This document shows, piece by piece, positions 1-5,973 of a stretch of DNA of 7,488 nt. This DNA is from DATLSM01 sp049585815 (GTDB taxonomy: Bacteria; Actinomycetota; Thermoleophilia; Solirubrobacterales; 70-9), in contig JBAVAR010000126.1 of the NCBI GenBank assembly GCA_049585815.1, positions 1-7,488 of the forward strand. The letters are read 5' to 3'. Position 1 is the stretch's first letter. Each line of letters opens with the position of its first letter. Below the pieces are notes generated by a model. The model worked only from the letters and a program-made list of their open reading frames with translations. It had not been told where the DNA came from and ran no database searches. Both the position numbers and the translations under genes were made by a program.

Positions 1-15
1 GTAAGCGTTCAGTCC
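1..15 (+). repeat. Left terminal inverted repeat of the IS66 element
   Basis: GTAAGCGTTCAGTCC is the exact reverse complement of 1547-1561. It begins at the first base of the window. Confidence 0.93.
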
Positions 16-87
16 CTGGCGTCACCTGAGCCACAGCCACGGTTGACATAACCAAGGGCTCCCCGCAACCGCGTCGAACTCTGGGGC

Positions 88-1542
88 GTGGAGCGCGCCG
101 AGGCCGAGGCCATCTACGACACCGGGCGGGAGGCATGCGTCGAGTTCATGCTCGACCTCGCCGCGCGCTGCGGGCGGCTTGAGGAGCGGCTCGGGCGGCT
201 TGAGGAGCAGACGCGGAAGGACTCTCGAAATTCGTCAAGCCCGCCGTCCCAAGATCCGCCCAAGACGCGGGCCGAGCGTCGCGCGGAGGCGCGCAAGAAG
301 GCGAAGGCGTGGGCCAAGCGTGAGGGGGAGAAACGCAGGCAGGGCGGCCAGCCGGGACATAAGGGCTCGGGGCGAAAGCATTTGCCCTCAGATCAGGTCG
401 ATGAGATCGTCGATCACTACCCGGCGGCGTGTGGCGGCTGCGAGCGCAAGTTCAGCGAGGATGAGAAGACGCCGTCTGGGCGGTTCGGGCGCCACCAGGT
501 GGCGGAGCTGCCTCAGGTCGCGATCATCTACACCGAGCATCGCACCCACCATCTGCGCTGCCCCGGGTGCGCCAAGCAGACCGCGGGCAGGCTGCCCGCG
601 GAGGTTGGGGGCTCGCCGTTCGGGGTGGGCGTGGGGGCTGCCGTCGTGACGCTGAGCGCCCGTAACCGCGTCTCGCGCCGCGACATGCCCGAGCTCGCCC
701 GGGAGCTGTTTGGCCTTGAGATCTCGGTCGGCGCGGTTGACGCGATCTGCCAGCGCGCTTCGGCCGCGCTTAAGGGCCCGCAGGAAGCTCTGGCCCAGAG
801 GGTGCTCTCCTCTCCGGCCTTAAACGTCGATGAGACCGGCTGGTACACCGAGCACGATCCACGCACGATGTGGACCGCCACCACTGCGCAGGCGGCGATC
901 TTTCAGATCGTGGCCGACCGTCACCGCGATCGCCTCGAGGAGCTGATCGGCAACGACTTCAAGGGGATCCTGATCTCCGACCGCTGGTGGGCCTATGACC
1001 TGATCAACCCCGAGAGCCGCCAGGCGTGCTGGTGCCACCTCAAGCGAGACTTCTTCAAGCACTCCGAGGGACTGGCCGAGCAAAAGGAGTTCGGCCAGGC
1101 CGGCCTGGCGCTGACCAAGCGGCTGTTCAAGGCCTGGCAGGCCTTCGAGGAGCACGGCGAGCGCGCGCGGCTGAGCTCAGAGATGGCCCCGATCCAAAGC
1201 GAGCTGCGGGAGCTGGTCGAGCACGCCGCGCGCAAGAGCATGCGCACCCGCCGCCACCGCCGGTTCGCGGGCAACCTGCTGAAGATCTGGCCGGCGCTCT
1301 TCACGTTCGTCACGGTCGCGGGCGTACAGCCCACCAACAACGCCGCGGAGCGCTCGCTCCGCGGCCCGGTGATCTACAGAAAGCTCTCCCACGGCACCCA
1401 ATCCGAGGACGGTGAGCGCTTCATCGAGCGGGCCCTGTCGGTCTCGGTCACCTGCCGCCTGCAGTCCCGCTCGATGTTCGCCTACATGCGCGAGCTGCTC
1501 ACCGCCCACGCCCGCGGCGATCCGCTCCCCACGCTGGCCTGA
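88..1542 (+). CDS. IS66-family DDE transposase (TnpC type)
   Basis: This 484-residue protein catalyses cut-and-join transposition of the surrounding element on DNA. The N-terminus has a leucine-zipper-like helix (about residues 22-42), the NSSSPPSQDPP motif typical of IS66 transposases (48-58) and a basic stretch ending in GGQPGHKG (86-93). A zinc finger follows, with ligands C115, C118, C158 and C161. The catalytic core shows D248 in NVDETGW, D298 in ISDRWWAY and E421 in PTNNAAERSLRG, so the DDE triad is complete. The C-terminus (about 445-480) matches the usual IS66 tail, and the length is normal for the family. The GTG start at 88 is the only start codon in frame after an in-frame TAA at 49-51; no clear Shine-Dalgarno sequence precedes it. 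The product name is certain; whether the element is active is not known. Confidence 0.95.
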   Translation: MERAEAEAIYDTGREACVEFMLDLAARCGRLEERLGRLEEQTRKDSRNSSSPPSQDPPKTRAERRAEARKKAKAWAKREGEKRRQGGQPGHKGSGRKHLPSDQVDEIVDHYPAACGGCERKFSEDEKTPSGRFGRHQVAELPQVAIIYTEHRTHHLRCPGCAKQTAGRLPAEVGGSPFGVGVGAAVVTLSARNRVSRRDMPELARELFGLEISVGAVDAICQRASAALKGPQEALAQRVLSSPALNVDETGWYTEHDPRTMWTATTAQAAIFQIVADRHRDRLEELIGNDFKGILISDRWWAYDLINPESRQACWCHLKRDFFKHSEGLAEQKEFGQAGLALTKRLFKAWQAFEEHGERARLSSEMAPIQSELRELVEHAARKSMRTRRHRRFAGNLLKIWPALFTFVTVAGVQPTNNAAERSLRGPVIYRKLSHGTQSEDGERFIERALSVSVTCRLQSRSMFAYMRELLTAHARGDPLPTLA

Positions 1543-1546
1543 GCGG

Positions 1547-1561
1547 GGACTGAACGCTTAC
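1547..1561 (-). repeat. Right terminal inverted repeat of the IS66 element
   Basis: GGACTGAACGCTTAC mirrors the left end perfectly over 15 bp and begins 4 bases after the transposase stop codon. The next 8 bases, GATTTTTG, are the predicted target-site duplication. Confidence 0.93.
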
Positions 1562-1673
1562 GATTTTTGGTTGCCCGGCGTCAACCCCGGGAAGGGCGAA
1601 ATACGGGGGGTGCCAGCGAAAGTGCCAGCATGCCGCGGAGGGGATCACTGCTGGGGCGCCTGGCGAGCCCACC

Positions 1674-1695
1674 CGTGCGCCAGTGAGCAGCGCCG
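1674..1695 (+). repeat. 22-bp direct repeat, copy 1
   Basis: This 22-bp sequence, starting CGTGCGCCAGTGAGC and ending AGCGCCG, recurs exactly at 2500-2521 in the same orientation, 826 bp away. The match does not extend on either side. The two copies bracket the collagen-like gene, and this one lies 85 bp beyond its stop codon. It could be a recombination or attachment site, a duplication scar or a shared binding site. Confidence 0.75.
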
Positions 1696-1780
1696 CCGGA
1701 TTCGTCTAACCCGCGAGGCGGGCCAAAGAAACACCGGGTGGCTTGCGGCCCTTACGGCACTTCCTCGGCCCAGAATCCCC

Positions 1781-2401
1781 TCAGCGAACCGGTTGGTAGA
1801 CGCAGGTGTACTGGGAGGGGGCGTTGATTTCAGACTCTGAGATCGCCCCGGTCCCGTCGACGACGACGGTGCGGTAATTGGTGCCGTTGGTATTGGCGTA
1901 GTACTCATCGGTGTATTGGTGTGCAGAGCCGGTGCCTGATCCCAAGCTGAGCACGCCTCGCACCGAGTAGAGCTCTAGCGGGGAGGGCAGCCAGCCGCCA
2001 TTGGCAGCGCATTCATCGGCTGCTTCCTTGACCGAGTTGACGGCCGCGTTTGGCTGGGAGTCAAAGCAGAGGCCGCGGATCAGCGTCGTGTTGGCCGGGC
2101 AAGAGGGGGTATCACCGGGCATTCCCTGTTCTCCCCGTTCTCCACGCGGACCCGCTCCGCCCTGGACCCCGGGCACGCCCTGAGCACCCTGGACGCCCTG
2201 AGCACCCTCGACGCCCTGCGGCCCTGGTAGCCCCCGGAGACCTCGGGGCCTCCTTAACACTCGCCCGGCGGTGAGCTTGCTCGCCTTGGCAGGACCGGCG
2301 AACGGCAGATGGGCGGCGGCAAAGCCGGGTCCGCCAATGGCGACGAACAGGGCCAGACAGGCGATCATGAATGTCGGCGACGGGTACGGTCGTTTTCTCA
2401 T
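1781..2401 (-). CDS. Secreted collagen-like protein with C-terminal cysteine-containing domain
   Basis: This 206-residue protein is predicted to be exported. Residues 1-8 are basic and residues 11-30 form a hydrophobic signal segment ending near an AAA site. Residues 54-98 hold 15 uninterrupted GXX triplets, such as GLP, GPQ and GVQ, predicting a collagen-type trimeric helix. The C-terminal domain (100-206) has C101, C112, C131 and C200 and a GGWLPSPLEL motif. It resembles the DUF1566/lectin-like tails found on collagen-like proteins of Thermoleophilia; that comparison is from memory. The start at 2401 is chosen because GGAGG lies 5 bases upstream and a signal peptide follows at once. The frame is open back to 2647, but that extension would cross a 22-bp repeat and tRNA-like DNA. 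The collagen stretch contains two adjacent 18-bp units (2175-2192 and 2193-2210) differing at one base, a sign of repeat expansion. A cell-surface or matrix role is inferred; the ligand is unknown. Confidence 0.85.
   Translation of the reverse strand: MRKRPYPSPTFMIACLALFVAIGGPGFAAAHLPFAGPAKASKLTAGRVLRRPRGLRGLPGPQGVEGAQGVQGAQGVPGVQGGAGPRGERGEQGMPGDTPSCPANTTLIRGLCFDSQPNAAVNSVKEAADECAANGGWLPSPLELYSVRGVLSLGSGTGSAHQYTDEYYANTNGTNYRTVVVDGTGAISESEINAPSQYTCVYQPVR
2175..2210. repeat. Tandem 18-bp repeat within the collagen-like coding region
   Basis: Two adjacent 18-bp units match at 17 of 18 positions. Each encodes six residues, or two GXX triplets. Such arrays change copy number by slippage, which would alter collagen helix length without breaking the frame. 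Confidence 0.7.
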
Positions 2402-2410
2402 CGGTGCCTC
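2402..2410 (-). promoter_or_regulatory. Ribosome binding site deciding the collagen-like start
   Basis: On the minus strand AACGGAGGCACCG precedes the ATG at 2401. GGAGG sits 5 bases from the start codon, a strong Shine-Dalgarno that fixes this start over the in-frame ATG 246 bases further upstream. Confidence 0.75.
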
Positions 2411-2499
2411 CGTTATTGGTTGGACTCTGCAGAGTTTGCCGCAGCCAGAAGCCGGCGGCGCATCCCTTTCTTTTTGCGAAACCGAATCGGTGCGCCAGT

Positions 2500-2521
2500 C
2501 GTGCGCCAGTGAGCAGCGCCG
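2500..2521 (+). repeat. 22-bp direct repeat, copy 2
   Basis: Identical to 1674-1695. Here its first part is also tandemly duplicated: GTGCGCCAGT occurs at 2490-2499 and again at 2501-2510. It lies 99 bp upstream of the collagen-like start, in the likely promoter region of that gene. Confidence 0.75.
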
Positions 2522-2620
2522 TCCAGCCGCTTCCAGCGTTTGAGTCCGAACCCGAGCCCTCCCCGAACCCGCATTCTTAGGCGCAGGGAGTCGCACGGAG
2601 ACGCTGGAGCGGCTTGGCAT

Positions 2621-2646
2621 CTCGGTTTCGAGTCCCTCCTCCGGCA
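2621..2646 (+). other. tRNA 3'-end-like remnant (possible attachment-site scar)
   Basis: The sequence contains TTCGAGT (2627-2633), matching the T-loop consensus TTCRANY, then CCCTC and CTCCGGC plus A, the expected spacing for a T-stem 3' side, acceptor 3' strand and discriminator. The 5' side of the T stem does not pair properly because there is an extra T at 2626. No matching acceptor 5' strand (GCCGGAG) is seen within 100 bp upstream, so this is not a working tRNA. tRNA 3' ends are common integrase target cores, so a leftover att site is one explanation; chance resemblance is the other. Confidence 0.35.
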
Positions 2647-2865
2647 TTCGTTTCTTCCCTGTAAATCAGCGTATTTTGCAAGTGCCAAAAGGAACGAATC
2701 GCAATATGTCCCGACTTCTGCTTGAGTGCAGCGCAGGGCGCGCAGACAGCGATGGTGCTGGCGGCGCTGCGCAAAGTCCCCGGACCCACCCTCACCCCTG
2801 GGGCTCAACACTTGGTAGTGCGCTCTCTGGTTGCGCGATGCCGTTGTGATGATGCTGGGCCTAAC

Positions 2866-2966
2866 GGTGAGAAGCGGGAGTCGAACCCGCGGCGTGGCCC
2901 TAGCGCCACCTCGAGTACGCAACTTTTGGGCAGTTGCGTAGGCCCTTGTGTTCGCCGCCCCAGCGG
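2866..2966 (-). other. tRNA-like hairpin cluster with perfect T arm
   Basis: Read on the minus strand, four stem-loops follow one another. GCCGC/GCGGC with a 4-base loop lies at 2953-2966. TACGCAACT/AGTTGCGTA, a perfect 9-bp stem with a 7-base loop, lies at 2916-2940. GTGGC/GCCAC lies at 2894-2909. GCGGG-TTCGACT-CCCGC, a textbook T arm, lies at 2874-2890. The sequence then runs TTCTCACCG, resembling a tRNA-Ser acceptor end, but shifted by one base. The order mimics the D arm, anticodon arm, variable arm and T arm of a long-variable-arm tRNA, yet no matching acceptor 5' strand (GGTGAGA) is visible. It begins 21 bp downstream of the DIP1984-family stop, so the 9-bp hairpin could also help end that transcript, though no T run follows. 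A degraded tRNA or an unusual structured RNA is possible. Confidence 0.4.
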
Positions 2967-2986
2967 CTACCGACTTGCTTTGTTGC

Positions 2987-3445
2987 CTATTCGGCCAAAT
3001 CCACCGTCCAGTTCAGGGCTTGGATATCGGCGTCAAGCTCGCGGCGCTCTCTGGCAAGTTGGTCAAGACGATTCCTGATCGCACCGACATCAAATGTCGT
3101 GATGACTCGAATCTCAGATCGGCTGTACCGTGCCCGCTGTTGGGCGGTGGCGTCGGCCGCCGCCTTGAGTGCGCCGTGCCGCAGTCCGAGAACGTCGCGT
3201 TGTGCCAGCGCATCTGTTAGCGTCCTTCCCGACCGAAACTCGGTCTGGGCGTTTGTTCGGTTGATGTTGGCAATGAGTTGCTCCAGCTCGTCCGCGGCTT
3301 GGTCCAACGCCTCGATCAGCGTGTCTGGATTCTCAGGGGGCGAGTCACCCTCCTGAACCAACGTGCTCATACTCAGGCGTTCTCTCAATTCGACGAGGCG
3401 ACTTTGCAGCTCGGCTCGCCTCGCGAGTGCTTCTCCGAGTCTCAT
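2987..3445 (-). CDS. DIP1984 family protein
   Basis: This 152-residue, mostly helical, charged cytoplasmic protein matches what I recall of the DIP1984 family, named after a Corynebacterium diphtheriae protein and sometimes labelled septicolysin in actinobacterial genomes. The conserved landmarks are in order: N-terminal MRLGEALARRAELQ, VQEGDSPPENP (30-40), INRTNAQTEF (61-70), LTDALAQRD (76-84), RYSRSEI (106-112) and NWT (145-147). Two long heptad-patterned helices (about 4-26 and 122-144) suggest a coiled-coil bundle. The length fits the family. The ATG at 3445 has GGAG 9 bases upstream, an acceptable ribosome binding site. No signal peptide or membrane segment is seen. The molecular function is not established; the septicolysin label should not be taken as evidence of toxin activity. 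It is read alone, well separated from its upstream neighbour. Confidence 0.92.
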   Translation of the reverse strand: MRLGEALARRAELQSRLVELRERLSMSTLVQEGDSPPENPDTLIEALDQAADELEQLIANINRTNAQTEFRSGRTLTDALAQRDVLGLRHGALKAAADATAQQRARYSRSEIRVITTFDVGAIRNRLDQLARERRELDADIQALNWTVDLAE

Positions 3446-3619
3446 GGATCGTTGCTCCGTTCTGCTCGATGGCTACGGGTTCTATCGGCACGGGACATAG
3501 ATGATTTAGGGGCGACAGAGCGCCGCCACCTGGCCCAAGCTTCAGGGGGCCGTCTGGAGACCACAACCCCAGCCTCGGCGCCCGACTGCTCAGAATTCCC
3601 GGAAGGCAGCGCTTCCAGT

Positions 3620-3653
3620 CATAAAGAAAGTCAGACCGGAGCTATCGCCGGTC
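3620..3653 (-). terminator. Probable rho-independent terminator overlapping the 3642-4559 stop
   Basis: On the minus strand GACCGG pairs with CCGGTC (3648-3653 and 3634-3639) around an 8-base loop, followed by the T-rich TGACTTTCTTTATG. The stop codon of the upstream gene at 3642-3644 falls in the loop. The stem is short and the T run is interrupted, so termination may be partial. Confidence 0.5.
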
Positions 3654-4559
3654 CTGTAGCAATGCATTGGCCTCGCGGATCACCGCGGCTGTTCCAATAA
3701 GTGCGGGTTGAGGGTGCCCACGGATCGTCAGTCCCATGCCCGAGCAACCTCTACCCGGGATGCTTTGGACGGCCTGTGCCAGCACTGGGCCACTCTGTGT
3801 GGCGCGGAAGGTGAGGGTGAACCTGGTCGAAGGCGGATTAAATTTCGGACAGTACATCAGTCCAGGCTGTGCGATCGGGAGGTGGTCGATCAGTGCGGCG
3901 ACGGCGTGAGCTACTCGCGCTCTGGTGACGATGATCGTCTTTGCCGCTCTGCCGGGAATGGCTCTGCTTACTTCGAGAACACGGGCTGATTGGGGGATTC
4001 GCTCTGATGCGGGGTGGGGAACCGTCCAGACGTCCTCACCGTCAGCCCGCAGGGCGGTTGATCCATCGGCATCCGCTGTGACCTTGACCACCAAGTATCG
4101 GACCCCAACCACTTCTGAAATCGGGGGCCATTCAAACCCAGCCGACCAAGATTCGGTGACGCCTTTGAGGATGTCTGAGCTGGTGATTTTCCAGATCGAG
4201 CCTGGCGGTGGGTGCGCCTCAATCCAGCTGAGGACTTCCGGGGGCTGCCCCGGGACAAGCCACCACCCAGGCACATCGACCAACTGCAGCGGCGATCCCG
4301 TCGTAAATGCCGGGCTTTCCAATCGATTGCCTGCGCCAACTGGCTGACCGGGGGAGCTCGTGGCGCCCGGCGGTAGCAGCAGCTGGCCAAGATGGGCTTC
4401 TGCATCCTGCCTGGCAGCGACAACATTGGCCTGTTCTGCGCCATTCATCGTCCCGCTGGTAACTCTTGCGAGGGTCTGGGCCGGGTCAATACCTACGGAG
4501 ACGATCAGGGTGACCAGCAACCCGAGGCACAATCCAATGCTCAACGAGAGACTACGCAT
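3642..4559 (-). CDS. Membrane-anchored exported protein of unknown function
   Basis: This 305-residue protein has one hydrophobic segment at residues 5-24 (SLSIGLCLGLLVTLIVSVGI) with little basic lead, acting as a signal peptide or N-terminal anchor. The rest is predicted to lie outside the membrane. A helical part with QDAEAHLGQLLLPPGA (51-66) leads into a mixed domain containing PGWWLVPG (97-104), HPPPG (116-120), VWTVPHPASERIPQSARVLEV (178-198) and a region with C237 and C272, which could form a disulfide outside the cell. This arrangement recalls an uncharacterised family common in actinobacteria; I know no function for it. No Shine-Dalgarno is seen, but TATCCT (minus strand, 4566-4571) ends exactly 6 bases before the ATG, placing the likely transcription start at the start codon, so translation may be leaderless. 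Confidence 0.8.
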   Translation of the reverse strand: MRSLSLSIGLCLGLLVTLIVSVGIDPAQTLARVTSGTMNGAEQANVVAARQDAEAHLGQLLLPPGATSSPGQPVGAGNRLESPAFTTGSPLQLVDVPGWWLVPGQPPEVLSWIEAHPPPGSIWKITSSDILKGVTESWSAGFEWPPISEVVGVRYLVVKVTADADGSTALRADGEDVWTVPHPASERIPQSARVLEVSRAIPGRAAKTIIVTRARVAHAVAALIDHLPIAQPGLMYCPKFNPPSTRFTLTFRATQSGPVLAQAVQSIPGRGCSGMGLTIRGHPQPALIGTAAVIREANALLQDRR

Positions 4560-4565
4560 GGATCC

Positions 4566-4571
4566 AGGATA
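4566..4571 (-). promoter_or_regulatory. Possible -10 box for leaderless transcription of the 3642-4559 gene
   Basis: TATCCT fits the actinobacterial TANNNT consensus and ends 6 bases upstream of the ATG, the spacing expected when the start codon's A is the transcription start. No clear -35 box is seen. Confidence 0.35.
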
Positions 4572-4718
4572 CGCGGCGCTCGGTGGGCGACTTCAGATTC
4601 GAGCCGGACGCTGGTGGGGACCGGACACCATTGACACGTGACCTCCGAGTTGAGTCAAGGGCTGAGCGACAATAATGCCTACCGCGTCCCCGGCCGCATC
4701 GGGAAGCCCTTGGCCGCA

Positions 4719-4920
4719 CAGCCGAGGCCCTGGCTGACTTCCGGTAGCAGCGGCCTACCGTACCAGCGCCTGCACAAATCCCTCGGCGATCTCTTGCCCG
4801 TTGAGTTCGAGTCCCTATACGTTGCCCAGGGGGTCCAACTGAGCAATCCCTCTTAAATTGGAAACCAACAAAAACGTTCTCCGTAGAACCTGGTCTGGCT
4901 CAGAGGGACTGTAGTGCGAT
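4719..4920 (+). pseudogene. Decayed IS3-like transposase C-terminal fragment
   Basis: From 4761 the plus strand encodes YQRLHKSLGDLLPVEFESL, matching the end of the integrase core in IS3-type OrfB transposases (consensus YNxxRLHSSLGxxxPxEFE). The frame ends at TAA 4854-4856. Just after it, a +1 shift reads LKLETNKNVLRRTWSGSEGL and stops at 4916-4918, the sort of short tail seen after this motif. Upstream, AEALADF followed by a TAG in another frame (about 4719-4746) would fit the residues preceding the YN motif. The catalytic DDE part is missing. At least two frameshifts and an in-frame stop show it is dead. The other IS end and inverted repeats are not visible. The exact IS subgroup is not certain. 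Confidence 0.55.
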
Positions 4921-5011
4921 CGACCCAGGCAAAGCTTTAGCTCTCGCCAGGTCTTCTCGCACCCTTCCAAACAAGCCTCAAGCCCTGGCGGCAATTGGCC
5001 GACGGTGACGC

Positions 5012-5821
5012 ATGCAAACTAAGATCGCGTGGTTGCGCGACGAGCGCGTAAGACTCATCGCGCTGCTGCTGGTATTGGTGACGCTTGGCACTTATGCCGC
5101 CACGGACTGGACAGGCATCCCCAACGTCATTAATGGTCCAAGCGCCAGCAAGGAAACGGTGCAGGGCTGCCCACCCAGGAACACCCCCGCTGTTGAGACG
5201 ATCCCCGGAGCACGGTTGCTGAGGCTTCGCGAAGGCCTGCGCCGCATCGTGTTTTTCGCCAGTGGCCTTCGCCTCTACGAATCCGGCTTGGTGGGCTCGG
5301 GCACAGCATGGTCTGACAGTGAACCTGGGACCCAAAGATCCCTGCCGCCCAGCTCCCGCGAGCCGGGTGGGTATGAGCTGCGCTGGTGGATGCCGAGTGG
5401 GGACGATCTGGCTGCGGCTGTCATGGAGTTCGCAAACCCTTGGCAGGCGCGCGACTTCTTCAAGCATGCTTCGAGTAGTCAGTGCCGACAAGACAGCGCC
5501 GCATTCGCAGCAACTTTCCCTCCTGGCGGACGCAATCTCGAGTGGCGCAACCCCGACGGTTTCGCCCAAGAGGATCTCTATCTGTTGCGCGATCGGCGCG
5601 TGTATCGAGTCGGCGTGGTGAAAGCCGGGGTAGGCAGCCGTATTTCCCTTGGCGCCCGAGACGCAGCTTTCTCGATGGTCAATGGCCTTGCGTGCGCTTT
5701 GCCTGATGCCGCCTGCCACCTGCCCAGCAGGAAGGGCGCACCCGTGCCGATGAGGACGTGGAGTTCTCTCGCTCGCTATCGAATTTTGTCGACAAGCATT
5801 CCGTCCATTACGCGGCAATGA
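5012..5821 (+). CDS. Signal-anchored exported protein of unknown function
   Basis: This 269-residue protein has a charged N-terminus (residues 1-14) followed by a single hydrophobic segment (about 15-30, LIALLLVLVTLGTYAA), then a predicted extracellular domain. That domain contains C53, C158, C228 and C235, which could form two disulfides, and the motifs YELRWWMPSGDD (121-132), FANPWQARDFF (140-150), EWRNPDGFAQEDLYLLR (177-193) and VYRVGVV (197-203). I recall similar uncharacterised proteins in Thermoleophilia but no function. The ATG at 5012 has only a weak GGTG 4 bases upstream. The last 30 or so residues after C235 (HLPSRKGAPVP onward) look unlike the rest; an alternative frame is open across the same DNA from after 5703 to a TAG near 5900, so the original end may have been altered by a frameshift. 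Confidence 0.75.
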   Translation: MQTKIAWLRDERVRLIALLLVLVTLGTYAATDWTGIPNVINGPSASKETVQGCPPRNTPAVETIPGARLLRLREGLRRIVFFASGLRLYESGLVGSGTAWSDSEPGTQRSLPPSSREPGGYELRWWMPSGDDLAAAVMEFANPWQARDFFKHASSSQCRQDSAAFAATFPPGGRNLEWRNPDGFAQEDLYLLRDRRVYRVGVVKAGVGSRISLGARDAAFSMVNGLACALPDAACHLPSRKGAPVPMRTWSSLARYRILSTSIPSITRQ

Positions 5822-5973
5822 GGTGGCAAGGGGTGGCATGGGAACATCCAAAAACAGCTACGAATACGGCAACCCCCCGGAGGGCTAAAACCCCAATCTA
5901 GAGCGGAAAGCGTGAGCAACCGCGAAGGGCTGCAAACGCCTGAGCATAATCATAATCCGGGTGTCGGTTGACC

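Larger units (their letters stand above)
1..1561 (+). mobile_element. Complete IS66-family insertion sequence (single-gene, ISBst12-like type)
   Basis: The element is bounded by perfect 15-bp inverted repeats: GTAAGCGTTCAGTCC at 1-15 and its reverse complement at 1547-1561. The match extends to 16 bp, and the next two positions are one mismatch and one match. The GTAA terminus is typical of IS66 elements. Only a transposase gene lies between the ends. The accessory tnpA and tnpB genes of classical IS66 elements are absent, as in the ISBst12 subgroup. IS66 elements normally make an 8-bp target duplication; the right-hand copy would be GATTTTTG at 1562-1569, but the left-hand copy lies outside the window. 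The ends and the reading frame are intact, so the element may still be active. A TTGACA hexamer at 43-48 could be a -35 box for the transposase, though I see no good -10 after it. Confidence 0.93.
2402..2986. other. 585-bp gene-free stretch with repeat and tRNA-like sequences
   Basis: No convincing coding region is seen on either strand. The minus-strand frame open over 2413-2922 lacks a family resemblance and crosses the tRNA-like sequences. The stretch holds the second 22-bp repeat copy (2500-2521), a plus-strand tRNA-3'-end-like segment (about 2621-2646), a 7-bp inverted repeat ATTCGTT/AACGAAT (2646-2652 and 2693-2699), and a run of hairpins on the minus strand (2866-2966). Together these look like scars of past integration or a rearranged tRNA region. 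Confidence 0.5.
4560..5011. other. Gene-free interval between divergent genes, holding a transposase relic
   Basis: This interval separates the minus-strand gene starting at 4559 from the plus-strand gene starting at 5012, so it should contain promoters for both. Its middle is filled by a decayed IS3-like transposase end (about 4719-4920). The remaining parts show no other ORF, repeat or RNA that I can support, and I could not identify a convincing promoter for the plus-strand gene. Confidence 0.5.

Noticed and set aside
43..71. Promoter of the transposase
   Set aside because: TTGACA at 43-48 is a good -35 box, but no acceptable -10 hexamer lies 16-19 bp downstream, so it is mentioned only under the IS entry.
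114..1509. Several long antisense and alternate frames inside the IS66 transposase
   Set aside because: They are by-products of high GC third positions in the transposase frame; the sense frame carries all the catalytic motifs.
1412..1840. Plus-strand frame running out of the IS66 right end
   Set aside because: Its first part is an alternate frame of the transposase and the rest crosses the IS boundary and a repeat. The GTGCCAGC repeats at 1610-1629 hinted at an integrase tail, but nothing upstream supports that.
2402..2647. Upstream in-frame extension of the collagen-like gene (start at 2647)
   Set aside because: It would bury the signal peptide inside the protein, crosses the 22-bp repeat and a tRNA-like segment, and ignores the strong GGAGG next to the 2401 ATG.
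2866..2890. tmRNA 3' end
   Set aside because: The T arm fits, but the terminal CTCCACCA-like end, the 5' GGGG partner and any tag-peptide frame are absent.
2413..2922. 169-residue minus-strand frame
   Set aside because: It runs through the tRNA-like and repeat sequences, is Arg-rich without domain character, and has no family resemblance.
4937..5851. 304-residue minus-strand frame opposite the 5012-5821 gene
   Set aside because: It lacks hydrophobic patterning or motifs, while the plus strand shows a signal anchor, cysteines and conserved-looking motifs.
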